Positions 7,203 through 15,124 of a stretch of DNA of 41,568 nt are shown piece after piece. The translations under genes were made by a program, and so were the position numbers. The stretch spans positions 1-41,568 of the forward strand of contig WHSR01000044.1 in the NCBI GenBank assembly GCA_009379995.1, read 5' to 3'. Source of the DNA: Streptosporangiales bacterium (GTDB taxonomy: Bacteria; Actinomycetota; Actinomycetes; Streptosporangiales; WHSR01). Position 1 is the first letter of the stretch; each line of letters starts with the position of its first letter. A model generated the notes under the pieces. The model worked only from the letters and a program-made list of their open reading frames with translations. It made no database searches and had not been told where the DNA came from.

Positions 7203-8659
7203 CAAAACATCTCCGCGAGGCCGGCTTCCTGCAGCGGATGGGCGCCCTTGTGTACGCCGGGCGCCTCCCCGCACAGCCGCGGGGTGGGGAAGACCTTGCC
7301 GGGGTTGCACAGCCCGCGCGGGTCGAAGGCGCAGCGCAGCATCTGCATGGTGTCCAGGTCGTCGTCGGTGAACATGCGCGACATGAACTTCGACTTGTCC
7401 ATGCCCACGCCATGCTCCCCGGTGATCGAGCCACCATGCTCGATGCACAGGTCGAGGATCGCTCCCGAGACCTCCTCGGCCCGTTCCTCGGCCCCCTGCT
7501 CGGCGTCGTCGAAGAGGACGAGCGGGTGCAGGTTGCCGTCGCCGGCGTGGAAGACGTTCGCGACCCGGATGCCGCTTTCCCTGGCGAGCCGGTCGATGCT
7601 GCGCAGCACGTCGGGCAGCGCCGTCCGCGGGATCACTCCGTCTTGGACGATGTAGGCCGGGCTGATCCGGCCCACGGCGGCGAACGCCGACTTTCGGCCC
7701 TTCCAGATGAGAGTTCGTTCCTCCGCGTCCTGGGCGATCCGGATCTCGAACGCGCCAGCGTCACGGCAGTGCCGCTCGACCGCCGCGAACTGGTGCGCGA
7801 CGTCCACGGCCGGGCCGTCCAGCTCGACGACGAGTACCGCGCCGGCGCCCTCCGGGTAGTTGCAGTGCACGGCGGCCTCGGCGGCCTCGATCGCGAGCGC
7901 GTCCATCATCTCGATCGCGGCCGGCATCACCCCGGTGGCGATGATCGCGGAGACCGCCGTGCCCGCGTCGTCGGTTGAGTCGAAGGCCGCGAGCAGGGTG
8001 CGGACCTCCTCGGGCGCCCGCGACAGGCGCACCGTGACCTTGGTGGCGATGCCGAGGGTGCCCTCGGACCCGATGAACGCCCCCAGCAGGTCGTAGCCGG
8101 GGTGGTCGGCGGCCTTGCCACCGATCTGCACCAGTTCCCCGTCGGGCGTGACGACCTCCAGGCCGAGCACGTGGTTGACGGTGAAGCCGTACTTCAGGCA
8201 GTGCGCGCCCCCGGAGTTCTCCGCCACGTTGCCACCGATGGAGCAGATCTGCTGGCTCGACGGGTCTGGCGCGTAGTAGTAGCCGTCCGGCTCCGCGGCC
8301 TTGGTCACCGCGAGGTTGAACACTCCGGGCTCGACGACTGCCCGCTGGTTGGGTATGTCCACCTCGAGGATGCGCCGCATCCGGGAGGTCACGACGAGGA
8401 CGCCGTCGGCCCGGGGCAGGGCACCCCCCGACAGGCCGGTGCCCGAGCCGCGGGCCACGTACGGTATCCCCTCGTCGGCGCAGACCCGCACCACGCCCGC
8501 CACCTGCTCGGCGGTTTCCGGCAGCACGACGATCGCCGGGGTGGTCTTGTAGACCGCCAGGCCGTCGCACTCGTAGGTACGGAGCTGCTGCCGATCCGTG
8601 ATCACGCCCGCGTCGCCGAGGATCTCACGGAAGCGAGCGGCCAGCCGGCCGACCTCCAT
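7202..8659 (-). CDS. glcD: glycolate oxidase catalytic subunit GlcD
   Basis: A 485-residue FAD-linked oxidase with an N-terminal FAD_binding_4 domain (PYVARGSGTGLSGGALP near 75-91; ICSIGGNVAENSGGAHCLKY around 140) and a C-terminal FAD-oxidase domain containing NVFHAGDGNLHPLV and GGSITGEHGVGMDK, the GlcD/D-lactate dehydrogenase signatures. It oxidises glycolate (possibly D-lactate) to glyoxylate, with electrons leaving through GlcF. ATG 8659 is chosen because GGAGGTGAGGGAC directly precedes it; the frame is open to 8698 but that part lies in a duplicated sequence. It sits 53 nt after aceB. Partnership with GlcE, GlcF and malate synthase supports glycolate over lactate. Confidence 0.9.
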   Translation of the reverse strand: MEVGRLAARFREILGDAGVITDRQQLRTYECDGLAVYKTTPAIVVLPETAEQVAGVVRVCADEGIPYVARGSGTGLSGGALPRADGVLVVTSRMRRILEVDIPNQRAVVEPGVFNLAVTKAAEPDGYYYAPDPSSQQICSIGGNVAENSGGAHCLKYGFTVNHVLGLEVVTPDGELVQIGGKAADHPGYDLLGAFIGSEGTLGIATKVTVRLSRAPEEVRTLLAAFDSTDDAGTAVSAIIATGVMPAAIEMMDALAIEAAEAAVHCNYPEGAGAVLVVELDGPAVDVAHQFAAVERHCRDAGAFEIRIAQDAEERTLIWKGRKSAFAAVGRISPAYIVQDGVIPRTALPDVLRSIDRLARESGIRVANVFHAGDGNLHPLVLFDDAEQGAEERAEEVSGAILDLCIEHGGSITGEHGVGMDKSKFMSRMFTDDDLDTMQMLRCAFDPRGLCNPGKVFPTPRLCGEAPGVHKGAHPLQEAGLAEMF

Positions 8660-8665
8660 GTCCCT

Positions 8666-8726
8666 CACCTCCGGCACCGACGTTAGGGATCCGTTCACCT
8701 CTGGTACCGACGCTACGGCATCCGTT
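8666..8726 (-). repeat. imperfect 30/31-bp tandem duplication at the aceB-glcD junction
   Basis: Units 8666-8695 and 8696-8726 align along their length with several substitutions and one extra base. The aceB-proximal unit contains the last aceB codons and stop; the other carries the glcD Shine-Dalgarno sequence. It looks like an old slippage duplication of the aceB 3' end that now supplies the intergenic spacer. Both units keep a GAGGTG ribosome-binding-like core. Confidence 0.7.
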
Positions 8727-10317
8727 CATAGGCCGGGAGGGTCAGGAACTCGGCGAAGTCGTCGTCCAGCGCCACCTCGACGAAGAGCGCCTTCGCCTGG
8801 GAGAACCGCTGCTCGTCGTACGCGGAGCCGTACGCCTCGCGGATCTTGGCCAGCTCCTCATCGATGATCCGCTCCACCAGTCCGCGGGTGACCTCGGTGC
8901 CCTCGGCGAGGTGGACGTCGTTGTGCAGCCACTGCCACACCTGGGAGCGGGCGATCTCGGCAGTTGCCGCGTCCTCCATTAGGTTGAAGATCGCCGCCGC
9001 GCCGTTCCCGCCGAGCCAGGAGGCCAGGTACTGCAGCCCGACGCTGACGTCGTTGCGCAGACCCGCCTCGGTCGCCTCGCCCGGCGTCTTGTCCACGGCG
9101 AGCAGGTCGGCGGCGCTCACCTCGACCTCTTCGCGGGTGCGGTCGAGCTGGTTCGGCCGGTCGCCCAGCGTGGCGTCGAACATCTCCTGACAGATCGACA
9201 CGAGATCCGGATGGGCGACCCAGGACCCGTCGAATCCGTCGCCCGCCTCCCGCCTCTTGTCGTCGCGGACCTTGGCGAGGGCCTTCTCGTTGACCTCGGG
9301 ATCCCTGCGGCTGGGAATGAACGCCGCCATGCCGCCCATCGCGTGCGCGCCACGCCGGTGGCAGGTGCGGACCAGCAGCTCGGTGTAGGCGCGCATGAAC
9401 GGCGCCGTCATCGTCACCGAGTTCCGGTCGGGCAGCAGGAACGCCCGGCCGCGGGTGCGGAACTTCTTGATGACGCTGAACAGGTAGTCCCACCGCCCGG
9501 CGTTCAGCCCGGCGGAGTGATCGCGCAGCTCGTAGAGGATCTCCTCCATCTCGAAGGCGGCCGGGATCGTCTCGATGAGTACGGTCGCCCGGATCGTGCC
9601 GCGCGGGATGCCGAGATGGTCCTGTGCGTAGTTGAACACGTCGTTCCACAGCCGGGCCTCGTGATGGCTCTCCAGCTTCGGCAGGTAGAAGTACGGACCG
9701 CTTCCCCTTTCGAGCTGGCGGGTCGCGCAGTGGAAGAAGTAGAGGCCGAAGTCGAACAGCCCGCCCACCATCCGGCTGCCGTCCACGAGGACGTGCTTCT
9801 CGTCGAGGTGCCAGCCACGCGGCCGGACCAGGATGGTGGCCAGGTCGGCGTCCGTGCGAAGCCGGTACTCCTTGCCCTCCGGGCTGGTGAAGTCGATCTT
9901 TCGTTCGATCGCGTCGATCAGGTTGATGTGGCCGGACACCATGTTTTCCCACAGCGGGGTGTTGGCGTCCTCGAAGTCGGCCAGCCACACCTGGGCGCCC
10001 GAGTTCAGCGCGTTGATGGTCATCTTCCGGTCGGTCGGGCCGGTGATCTCCACGCGCCGGTTGGCGAGGCCGGGCGCCGGCTCGGCGGTACGCCAGCCGG
10101 GGTCGTCGCGGATGGGTTTGGTCTCCGGCAGGAAGTCGAGTGTGCCGCCCCGGGCAAGCTCGGCCTGCCGTTCCTCCCGGGCCCTGAGCAGCTCGTCCCG
10201 TCGGCGGCCAAACTCACGCTGCAGCGAGGCGAGGAAGGAAAGCGCCTCCGGGGTAAGGATCTCCTCGTACCGGTCGTGCGACGGGCCGACGACCTCGACC
10301 CCATCGGGTGTGCTCAT
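8713..10317 (-). CDS. aceB: malate synthase A
   Basis: A 534-residue malate synthase of the A isoform (about 530-540 residues; the G isoform is about 720). Recognisable segments are the N-terminal [42 protein letters not shown] with the catalytic Arg region, the signature [19 protein letters not shown], and the C-terminal [20 protein letters not shown]. It condenses glyoxylate with acetyl-CoA to give malate. No isocitrate lyase lies in the window; instead it heads an operon with glycolate oxidase, which supplies glyoxylate from glycolate. A purine-rich GAGGACGGG precedes the ATG. It is transcribed divergently from the lipoprotein gene, with a strong promoter/operator candidate between. Confidence 0.95.
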   Translation of the reverse strand: MSTPDGVEVVGPSHDRYEEILTPEALSFLASLQREFGRRRDELLRAREERQAELARGGTLDFLPETKPIRDDPGWRTAEPAPGLANRRVEITGPTDRKMTINALNSGAQVWLADFEDANTPLWENMVSGHINLIDAIERKIDFTSPEGKEYRLRTDADLATILVRPRGWHLDEKHVLVDGSRMVGGLFDFGLYFFHCATRQLERGSGPYFYLPKLESHHEARLWNDVFNYAQDHLGIPRGTIRATVLIETIPAAFEMEEILYELRDHSAGLNAGRWDYLFSVIKKFRTRGRAFLLPDRNSVTMTAPFMRAYTELLVRTCHRRGAHAMGGMAAFIPSRRDPEVNEKALAKVRDDKRREAGDGFDGSWVAHPDLVSICQEMFDATLGDRPNQLDRTREEVEVSAADLLAVDKTPGEATEAGLRNDVSVGLQYLASWLGGNGAAAIFNLMEDAATAEIARSQVWQWLHNDVHLAEGTEVTRGLVERIIDEELAKIREAYGSAYDEQRFSQAKALFVEVALDDDFAEFLTLPAYERMP

Positions 10318-10328
10318 CCCGTCCTCTT

Positions 10329-10393
10329 TTCCATGATTCGAAAACTTTCTTCTATATATTGGAACACTAGCGACAGCCGGCGCACCGGGTCAA
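10329..10393 (-). promoter_or_regulatory. promoter and candidate IclR operator upstream of aceB
   Basis: On the minus strand TTGACC (10388-10393) and TAGTGT (10364-10369) are separated by 18 bases, a good match to an actinobacterial housekeeping promoter. Just downstream lies an AT-rich island, unusual in this GC-rich DNA, bounded by TTCCA (10329-10333) and TGGAA (10360-10364). It includes the palindrome TTCGAA. A repressor bound there would cover the transcription start. Binding by the operon's own IclR protein is inferred. Confidence 0.5.
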
Positions 10394-10414
10394 TCGCGGC
10401 TACCGTGGGGGAGC

Positions 10415-11122
10415 GTGCGCGGGATCAGCTTGCTCGGCCTCGCCGTGACCGTTCTGGTGCTGGCCGGGCTGGCCGGGTGTAACGGAACCGTCGTCGTCGG
10501 CGGCGACACGCAGGGCGACGAAAAGAATTACGAGGTCGGCGGGCGGATCGACAGGCTCGTGGTGCGCGCCGACGCCGGTGACGTGAAGGTGACCGGTACC
10601 GAGGGGGAGCGTACGCCGGCGGTGACCGAACGGCTCCACTACGACACGCGCAAACCCCGGACCACGCACAAGGTCGAGAACAACACGCTGGTGCTCACCG
10701 CGACGTGCCCGGGTGGGGCCCGGCGCTGCTGGGTGGACTACGCCATCACCGTCGAGCGCTCGGTGCAGGTTACGGCCGAGACAGGCGCGGGGGACGTGGT
10801 CGTGGAGAACACGTCCCGCCCGATGGAGGCGACCGCGGACGCAGGCGACGTCCGGGCCACCGGTCTGGCCGGCCCCTCGGCGGTCGCCGGCTCCGACGCG
10901 GGCGGTGTACTGCTCGAGTTCGTCTCGCCGCCGGACCAGGTGGACGCCACGACGTCGGCGGGCGACGTGACCATACGGCTGCCTGGCGGGACCTCCTACG
11001 CGGTGGAGGCCGATACCGACGTCGGCGACAGCACCGTGGACGTGCCCGTCGACTCCGGCTCCGCCCACCGGGTACGGGCCCGCAGCGACGTGGGCGACGT
11101 CTCGGTGCTGCCTCGGGGGTGA
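10415..11122 (+). CDS. DUF4097-like lipoprotein with repeated AGDV motifs
   Basis: A 235-residue secreted lipoprotein. The N-terminus (MRGISLLGLAVTVLVLAGLA then GC) is a type II signal peptide with lipobox LAGC, lipidated at about C22. The mature part is a run of short beta-strand units: ADAGDVKV, TGAGDVVV, ADAGDVRA, TSAGDVTI, TDVGDSTV, SDVGDVSV. This is the repeating pattern of DUF4097/DUF2807-type right-handed beta-helix proteins, placed outside the membrane. Start GTG 10415 follows GGGGGAG. It is divergent from aceB; any link to the glycolate operon is unproven. The exact role is unknown. Confidence 0.75.
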   Translation: MRGISLLGLAVTVLVLAGLAGCNGTVVVGGDTQGDEKNYEVGGRIDRLVVRADAGDVKVTGTEGERTPAVTERLHYDTRKPRTTHKVENNTLVLTATCPGGARRCWVDYAITVERSVQVTAETGAGDVVVENTSRPMEATADAGDVRATGLAGPSAVAGSDAGGVLLEFVSPPDQVDATTSAGDVTIRLPGGTSYAVEADTDVGDSTVDVPVDSGSAHRVRARSDVGDVSVLPRG

Positions 11123-11213
11123 CGGGCGCCGGGGATATTCGTTGGCCGAGGCCAGCCGGACGTGGGATCGTAAGGGATGACAATCCACCCCCACAGCGTT
11201 GACCACAGGTGAT

Positions 11214-12590
11214 ATGATCCACGTAGACGATCAACTCGATCTCGCCGATCGACACGCGCTGCGCCGCGTTCCCGGACTGTCGACCGAGCTACGTGACATC
11301 ACCGAGGTCGAGTACCGCCAGCTCAGGCTTGAGCGGGTGGTGCTCATCGGCGTGTGGAGCGACGGCACGGCCGAAGCCGCGGAGAACTCGCTTGTCGAGC
11401 TGAAACAGCTCGCCGAGACCGCTGGGTCCTCGGTGCTCGAGGGACTGATCCAGCGCCGCGGCCAGCCCGACGCGGCGACCTATGTCGGCTCGGGAAAGGC
11501 GAAGGAGCTGCGCGACGTCGTCGCGGCCACCGGCGCCGACACGGTGATCTGCGACGGCGAGCTGACCCCCGGTCAGCTGCGCAACCTGGAGGCCACCGTC
11601 AAGGTCAAGGTCATCGACCGAACGGCGCTGATCCTCGACATCTTCGCCCAGCACGCGCGCACCCGTGAGGGCAAGGCGCAGGTCGAGCTCGCCCAGCTCG
11701 AGTACTTCCTGCCGCGCCTGCGCGGCTGGGGAGAGGCGTTGTCACGGCAGGCCGGTGGCCGAGCCGGCGGCAACGGCGGCGTCGGCCTGCGTGGCCCCGG
11801 TGAGACCAAGATCGAGACCGATCGCCGGCGTATTCGCAACCGCATGGCGAAGCTGCGCCGTGAGCTTGTCGCCATGTCCAAGTCGCGCGACGCCAATCGC
11901 CGGGAACGCGGGCGGCGCGAGGTCCCCTCGGTGGCGATCGCCGGCTACACCAACGCCGGCAAGTCGAGCCTGCTCAACGCCCTGACCGGCGCAGGGGTGA
12001 TGATCGAGGACGCGCTGTTCGCGACCCTCGACCCCACCGTCCGCCGGGCCCGCACCCCGCAGGGGCGGCCCTTCACCCTGTCCGACACGGTCGGCTTCGT
12101 CCGGCACCTCCCCCATCAGCTGGTCGCGGCGTTTCGGTCAACGCTGGAAGAGGTGACCCGGGCCGATCTGGTCCTGCACGTCGTGGACGCGACGCATGCC
12201 GACCCCGAGTCTCAGATACACGCGGTGCGCGAGGTCTTCGACGAGATCGGGGCGCGGCAGGTTCCCGAGCTCGTAGTGGTCAACAAGGTCGACGAGGCGG
12301 ACCCCATGGTGGTGGGCCGGCTGCAGCGGCGTACGCCGGGCAGCGTGGTCGTGTCGGCGTACACCGGCGCCGGCATCGACAAGCTCCTCGCCGCGGTCGG
12401 CGACGCCCTGCCCAGCCCCGAGTGTGAGCTGCGCGTCCTGGTGCCGTACGGGCGCGGCGACCTGATCGCCCGGGCGCACGAACTCGGCGAGGTCCTCGAC
12501 CGGCAGCACACCCCGGAGGGCACAGTTCTGCACGCCCGGGTTCCGGCAGCGCTCGCCGCCGAGCTCGAGCGCTGCGTCGGGTCTAGGTGA
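11214..12590 (+). CDS. hflX: GTPase HflX
   Basis: About 458 residues. The N-terminal HflX domain includes LIQRRGQPDAATYVGSGKA; next comes the glycine-rich GGNGGVGLRGPGETKIETDR segment. The GTPase domain has G1 GYTNAGKSS, G3 DTVGF and G4 NKVD. HflX binds the 50S E site and can split stalled or stressed 70S ribosomes. ATG 11214 is chosen because AGGTGA lies just upstream; TTG 11199, the longer option, has no ribosome binding site. It is a stand-alone plus-strand gene 77-91 nt after the lipoprotein. No defect seen in the G motifs. Confidence 0.93.
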   Translation: MIHVDDQLDLADRHALRRVPGLSTELRDITEVEYRQLRLERVVLIGVWSDGTAEAAENSLVELKQLAETAGSSVLEGLIQRRGQPDAATYVGSGKAKELRDVVAATGADTVICDGELTPGQLRNLEATVKVKVIDRTALILDIFAQHARTREGKAQVELAQLEYFLPRLRGWGEALSRQAGGRAGGNGGVGLRGPGETKIETDRRRIRNRMAKLRRELVAMSKSRDANRRERGRREVPSVAIAGYTNAGKSSLLNALTGAGVMIEDALFATLDPTVRRARTPQGRPFTLSDTVGFVRHLPHQLVAAFRSTLEEVTRADLVLHVVDATHADPESQIHAVREVFDEIGARQVPELVVVNKVDEADPMVVGRLQRRTPGSVVVSAYTGAGIDKLLAAVGDALPSPECELRVLVPYGRGDLIARAHELGEVLDRQHTPEGTVLHARVPAALAAELERCVGSR

Positions 12591-12895
12591 GTCCCGTTTG
12601 CGCTGGTGCAAGGCGTTTCAACGTGTTCGAATGCTCTGCAAACGATTCGGACAGGGCTAAAGCAGGTCAAGAGATCTGTACAGGTGCTCCCTCGGTGAAA
12701 TACCGTGGCGGGGCCGATGTCGCCAGGACGATGTGTTCCCCTGCGGTATCCGCGCCCCGCTGGCAGGTCCTGACGCGTCCGGTGGTCCTCCATACACGTC
12801 ATACACGTCATACACGGCCATGACGGTCTCAGCGAGAGCAGGTGACCCCTGATGACCTCAGGTCCACATACCGTCCGCACTCCCATGGAGGCGCG
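12591..12895. other. intergenic region with 9-bp tandem repeat and small palindrome
   Basis: About 305 nt between hflX and the amidohydrolase. The open frame 12587-12823 shows no domain character and is not called. Three adjacent 9-bp units (CATACACGT, CATACACGT, CATACACGG) occupy 12791-12817. GACCTCAGGTC at 12854-12864 is a perfect 5-1-5 palindrome just upstream of the chosen start and might be an operator. No riboswitch fold was recognised. Confidence 0.45.
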
Positions 12896-14134
12896 GTGAC
12901 GGTCTCCAAGGTCGTGGCGACGGACTTCGCCGCTACCTTCGACAAGCTCGCCGACATCGGCTGTGATTCGCCGACCCGCGGCTACCGACGGCTGGCCTGG
13001 ACCGAGGAGGACCGGGCCGCCCGGGAGTGGTTCGCCGGCCAGGCCAAGAAACGCAAGCTCGGCTACGAACGCGATCGCAACGGGAACCTCTGGGCCTGGT
13101 GGGGTGATCCGGCCGACGGCGATGCCCTCGTCCTCGGCAGCCACCTGGACACCGTGCCACGGGGAGGTGCGTACGACGGTGCACTCGGGGTAGTAGCCGG
13201 CTTCGTCGCGGTGTCCGAGGCCCAGCGCCGTGGCCTGAAGCCCGAGCGCCCGGTGGCCGTCGCGGCGTTCGCCGACGAGGAGGGCGGCCGCTTCGGGATA
13301 CCTACCTTCGGCAGCCGGTTGCTCGTCGGGGCGATCGATCCATCCGAGGTACTGGACCGCACGGACCAAGAGGGGATACGGCTGGCCGACGCGCTCAAGG
13401 CCGACGGGCTGGAACCGGAGTCCCTCGGCCACGACAAGGAGTTGCTCGACCAGATCGGCGGCGTTGTCGAGCTGCACGTCGAGCAGGGGCGAGGGCTCGT
13501 CGACCTGGCAGCGCCGCTGGGCGTTGCCAGCGGTATCTGGCCGCACGGGCGGTGGCGCCTCACCCTGCGCGGCGAGGCGAACCATGCCGGTACGACCCGC
13601 CTGGACGACCGGCACGACCCCACTCTGGTACTGGCCGAGGCGATTCTCGCGGCCCGGTCGGCGGCGGCGCGGCTCGGCGCGGTAGCCACGATCGGGCGCG
13701 TCCACATCGATCCTGGCAGCATCAACAGCGTTCCCGGGGCGGTCGATGCCTGGCTCGACGCTCGCGCCTCCCATGACGTGACGCTCGACGAGCTGGTCGA
13801 GTCCGTCGCCGCGGAGACCCGGCTGGCCGGGCTGCGCAACGATGTCTCGACCGAGCTGGTCTGCGAGTCCCGTAGTCCCGAGGTGGACTTCGATCTCGAC
13901 CTGCGGATCAGACTCAAGGAGGTGCTGCGCGGCCACGAGCTGCCCACGCCGGATGTGCCAACCGCGGCCGGGCATGACGCCGGCGTGCTTGCCTCCCGGG
14001 TCCCCGCCGCGGCGCTGTTCGTCCGCAACCCGACGGGGAAGAGCCACACCCCTGCCGAGTCCGCGAGCGACGAGGACTGCGCACTGGGGTGCGCGGTGCT
14101 CGCGGAGCTGGTGGCCGAGTGGATGTGTGACTGA
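12896..14134 (+). CDS. M20 family amidohydrolase (allantoate amidohydrolase / N-carbamoyl-L-amino acid hydrolase type)
   Basis: A 412-residue binuclear zinc hydrolase of the hydantoinase/carbamoylase branch. Metal-site motifs are present: LGSHLDTVPRGGAYDGALG (His and bridging Asp), FADEEGGRF (catalytic and ligand Glu), ELHVEQG (His) and the C-terminal SHTPAES (His). The central dimerisation domain contains GEANHAGTT. Substrates in this family are allantoate, ureidoglycine or N-carbamoyl amino acids, and sequence alone does not choose. Glyoxylate-related genes lie about 2.5 kb away, so a purine-to-glyoxylate role is possible but weakly supported. GTG 12896 is preferred over GTG 12842 because GGAGG precedes it. 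A palindromic hairpin follows 14 bases after its stop. Confidence 0.82.
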   Translation: MTVSKVVATDFAATFDKLADIGCDSPTRGYRRLAWTEEDRAAREWFAGQAKKRKLGYERDRNGNLWAWWGDPADGDALVLGSHLDTVPRGGAYDGALGVVAGFVAVSEAQRRGLKPERPVAVAAFADEEGGRFGIPTFGSRLLVGAIDPSEVLDRTDQEGIRLADALKADGLEPESLGHDKELLDQIGGVVELHVEQGRGLVDLAAPLGVASGIWPHGRWRLTLRGEANHAGTTRLDDRHDPTLVLAEAILAARSAAARLGAVATIGRVHIDPGSINSVPGAVDAWLDARASHDVTLDELVESVAAETRLAGLRNDVSTELVCESRSPEVDFDLDLRIRLKEVLRGHELPTPDVPTAAGHDAGVLASRVPAAALFVRNPTGKSHTPAESASDEDCALGCAVLAELVAEWMCD

Positions 14135-14148
14135 GCCGCCCGAGCCGC

Positions 14149-14215
14149 CCGCCGAGATCTATGTTGTGGGGCCGCCGAACCGGACAAAACGACCCCACAA
14201 CATAGATCTCGGCGG
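14149..14215 (+). repeat. palindromic element, copy 2 (23-bp perfect arms, 21-nt loop)
   Basis: Positions 14149-14171 and 14193-14215 are perfect reverse complements with the same arms as copy 1 at 3796-3862. The loop again contains GAACCGGACAAAACGA. Read along the transcript of the gene just upstream, both copies have the same orientation, although they lie on opposite strands of the window. It starts 14 bases after the amidohydrolase stop and ends just before the degV -10 box. Confidence 0.85.
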
Positions 14216-14234
14216 TGGGTGGCGCCCGCGTGGG

Positions 14235-14249
14235 TAGCCTCCACCTATG
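14235..14249 (+). promoter_or_regulatory. candidate leaderless promoter of degV (TAGCCT)
   Basis: TAGCCT at 14235-14240, six bases (CCACCT), then ATG 14247: the TANNNT-N6-start pattern of leaderless genes. No clear Shine-Dalgarno precedes the ATG. The palindromic element ends 19 bases upstream and occupies the normal -35 area. Confidence 0.4.
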
Positions 14250-15092
14250 TCCGATCACGTCGCGATAGTCACCGACTCCACGGCGTACCTCCCGACCGAC
14301 TTGGTCACCCGGCATGGCATCAGGGTGGTTCCGCTCCAGGTCGTCATCGCCGGCCAGGTTCGCGACGAGGGCACCGAGGTCACGGCCGACGACGTGGCTC
14401 ACGCGTTGCGCAGTTGGGCGCCGGTGACCACCTCGCGGCCGTCGCCCCAGCGTTTCGCCGACGCCTACGGTGACGCGGCGAGGGCGGGCGCGAGAGGCGT
14501 GGTGTCGCTGCACCTGTCCGCGCGCATGTCGGGGACGGTGGAGGCGGCTCGCCACGCGGCGAAGGAGGCCGAGATCCCGGTGCGAGTGGTCGACACCGAC
14601 TCGATAGCGATGGGCATGGGCTTCGGCGTCCTGTCTGCGGCCGAGGCCGCCGAGGCGGGCACCGATCTGGACGACGTCGCCGAGGCGGCGCGGCACCGGG
14701 CGAACAGCACCCGGTCCCTCTTCTACGTCGACACGCTCGAGCATCTGCGCCGAGGCGGCCGGATCGGAGCGGCCGCCACGCTGTTGGGTTCCGCCCTCAT
14801 GATCAAACCGTTGCTCCATCTGGTGAACGGCACGATCGCCCCGCTGGAGAAGGTCCGTACCACCTCGCGCGCGTTGGCGCGGCTCGAGGACATCGCCGTC
14901 GAGGAGGCGGGAGATTCCGATGTCGACGTCGCCGTGCACCATCTCGCCAACGCGGTACGGGCGGCCGCCCTCGCCGAGCGGCTCCGTGAGCGGTTGCCAC
15001 GGCTGCGGGACCTGTACGTAGGCGAGGTTGGCGCGGTGATCGGCGCGCACGTCGGGCCCGGCATGCTCGCGGTAGTGGTAGCACCACGCTGA
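14247..15092 (+). CDS. DegV family fatty-acid-binding protein
   Basis: 281 residues matching DegV/FakB: N-terminal VAIVTDSTAYLP, the TSRPSPQRFADAY loop, SLHLSARMSGTVEAAR, and VDTLEHLRRGGRIG before ALMIKPLLHL. DegV proteins bind one fatty acid; in Firmicutes (FakB) they present it to the kinase FakA for phosphorylation. No FakA-like kinase is in this window, so the partner would be elsewhere. It appears monocistronic, with a leaderless-type start after the palindromic element, and is convergent with the ThDP enzyme gene 32 nt downstream. Confidence 0.88.
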   Translation: MSDHVAIVTDSTAYLPTDLVTRHGIRVVPLQVVIAGQVRDEGTEVTADDVAHALRSWAPVTTSRPSPQRFADAYGDAARAGARGVVSLHLSARMSGTVEAARHAAKEAEIPVRVVDTDSIAMGMGFGVLSAAEAAEAGTDLDDVAEAARHRANSTRSLFYVDTLEHLRRGGRIGAAATLLGSALMIKPLLHLVNGTIAPLEKVRTTSRALARLEDIAVEEAGDSDVDVAVHHLANAVRAAALAERLRERLPRLRDLYVGEVGAVIGAHVGPGMLAVVVAPR

Positions 15093-15124
15093 CTCTGCCC
15101 TCGGCCAAGGGGGGATGAGGTACT

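Noticed and set aside
5820..7655. 611-codon plus-strand open frame opposite glcE/glcD
   Set aside because: Lies opposite a well-supported operon, is arginine- and serine-rich, and shows no domain. A GC-rich shadow frame.
11199..11225. TTGACC and TATGAT before hflX as a promoter
   Set aside because: The two boxes are only about eight bases apart, too close for a sigma-70 promoter.
12587..12823. 78-codon open frame after hflX
   Set aside because: Its start overlaps the hflX stop, but it has no ribosome binding site or domain and carries the 9-bp repeats near its end.
12212..14047. 611-codon minus-strand open frame opposite hflX end and the amidohydrolase
   Set aside because: Spans two real genes on the other strand with no recognisable motif.
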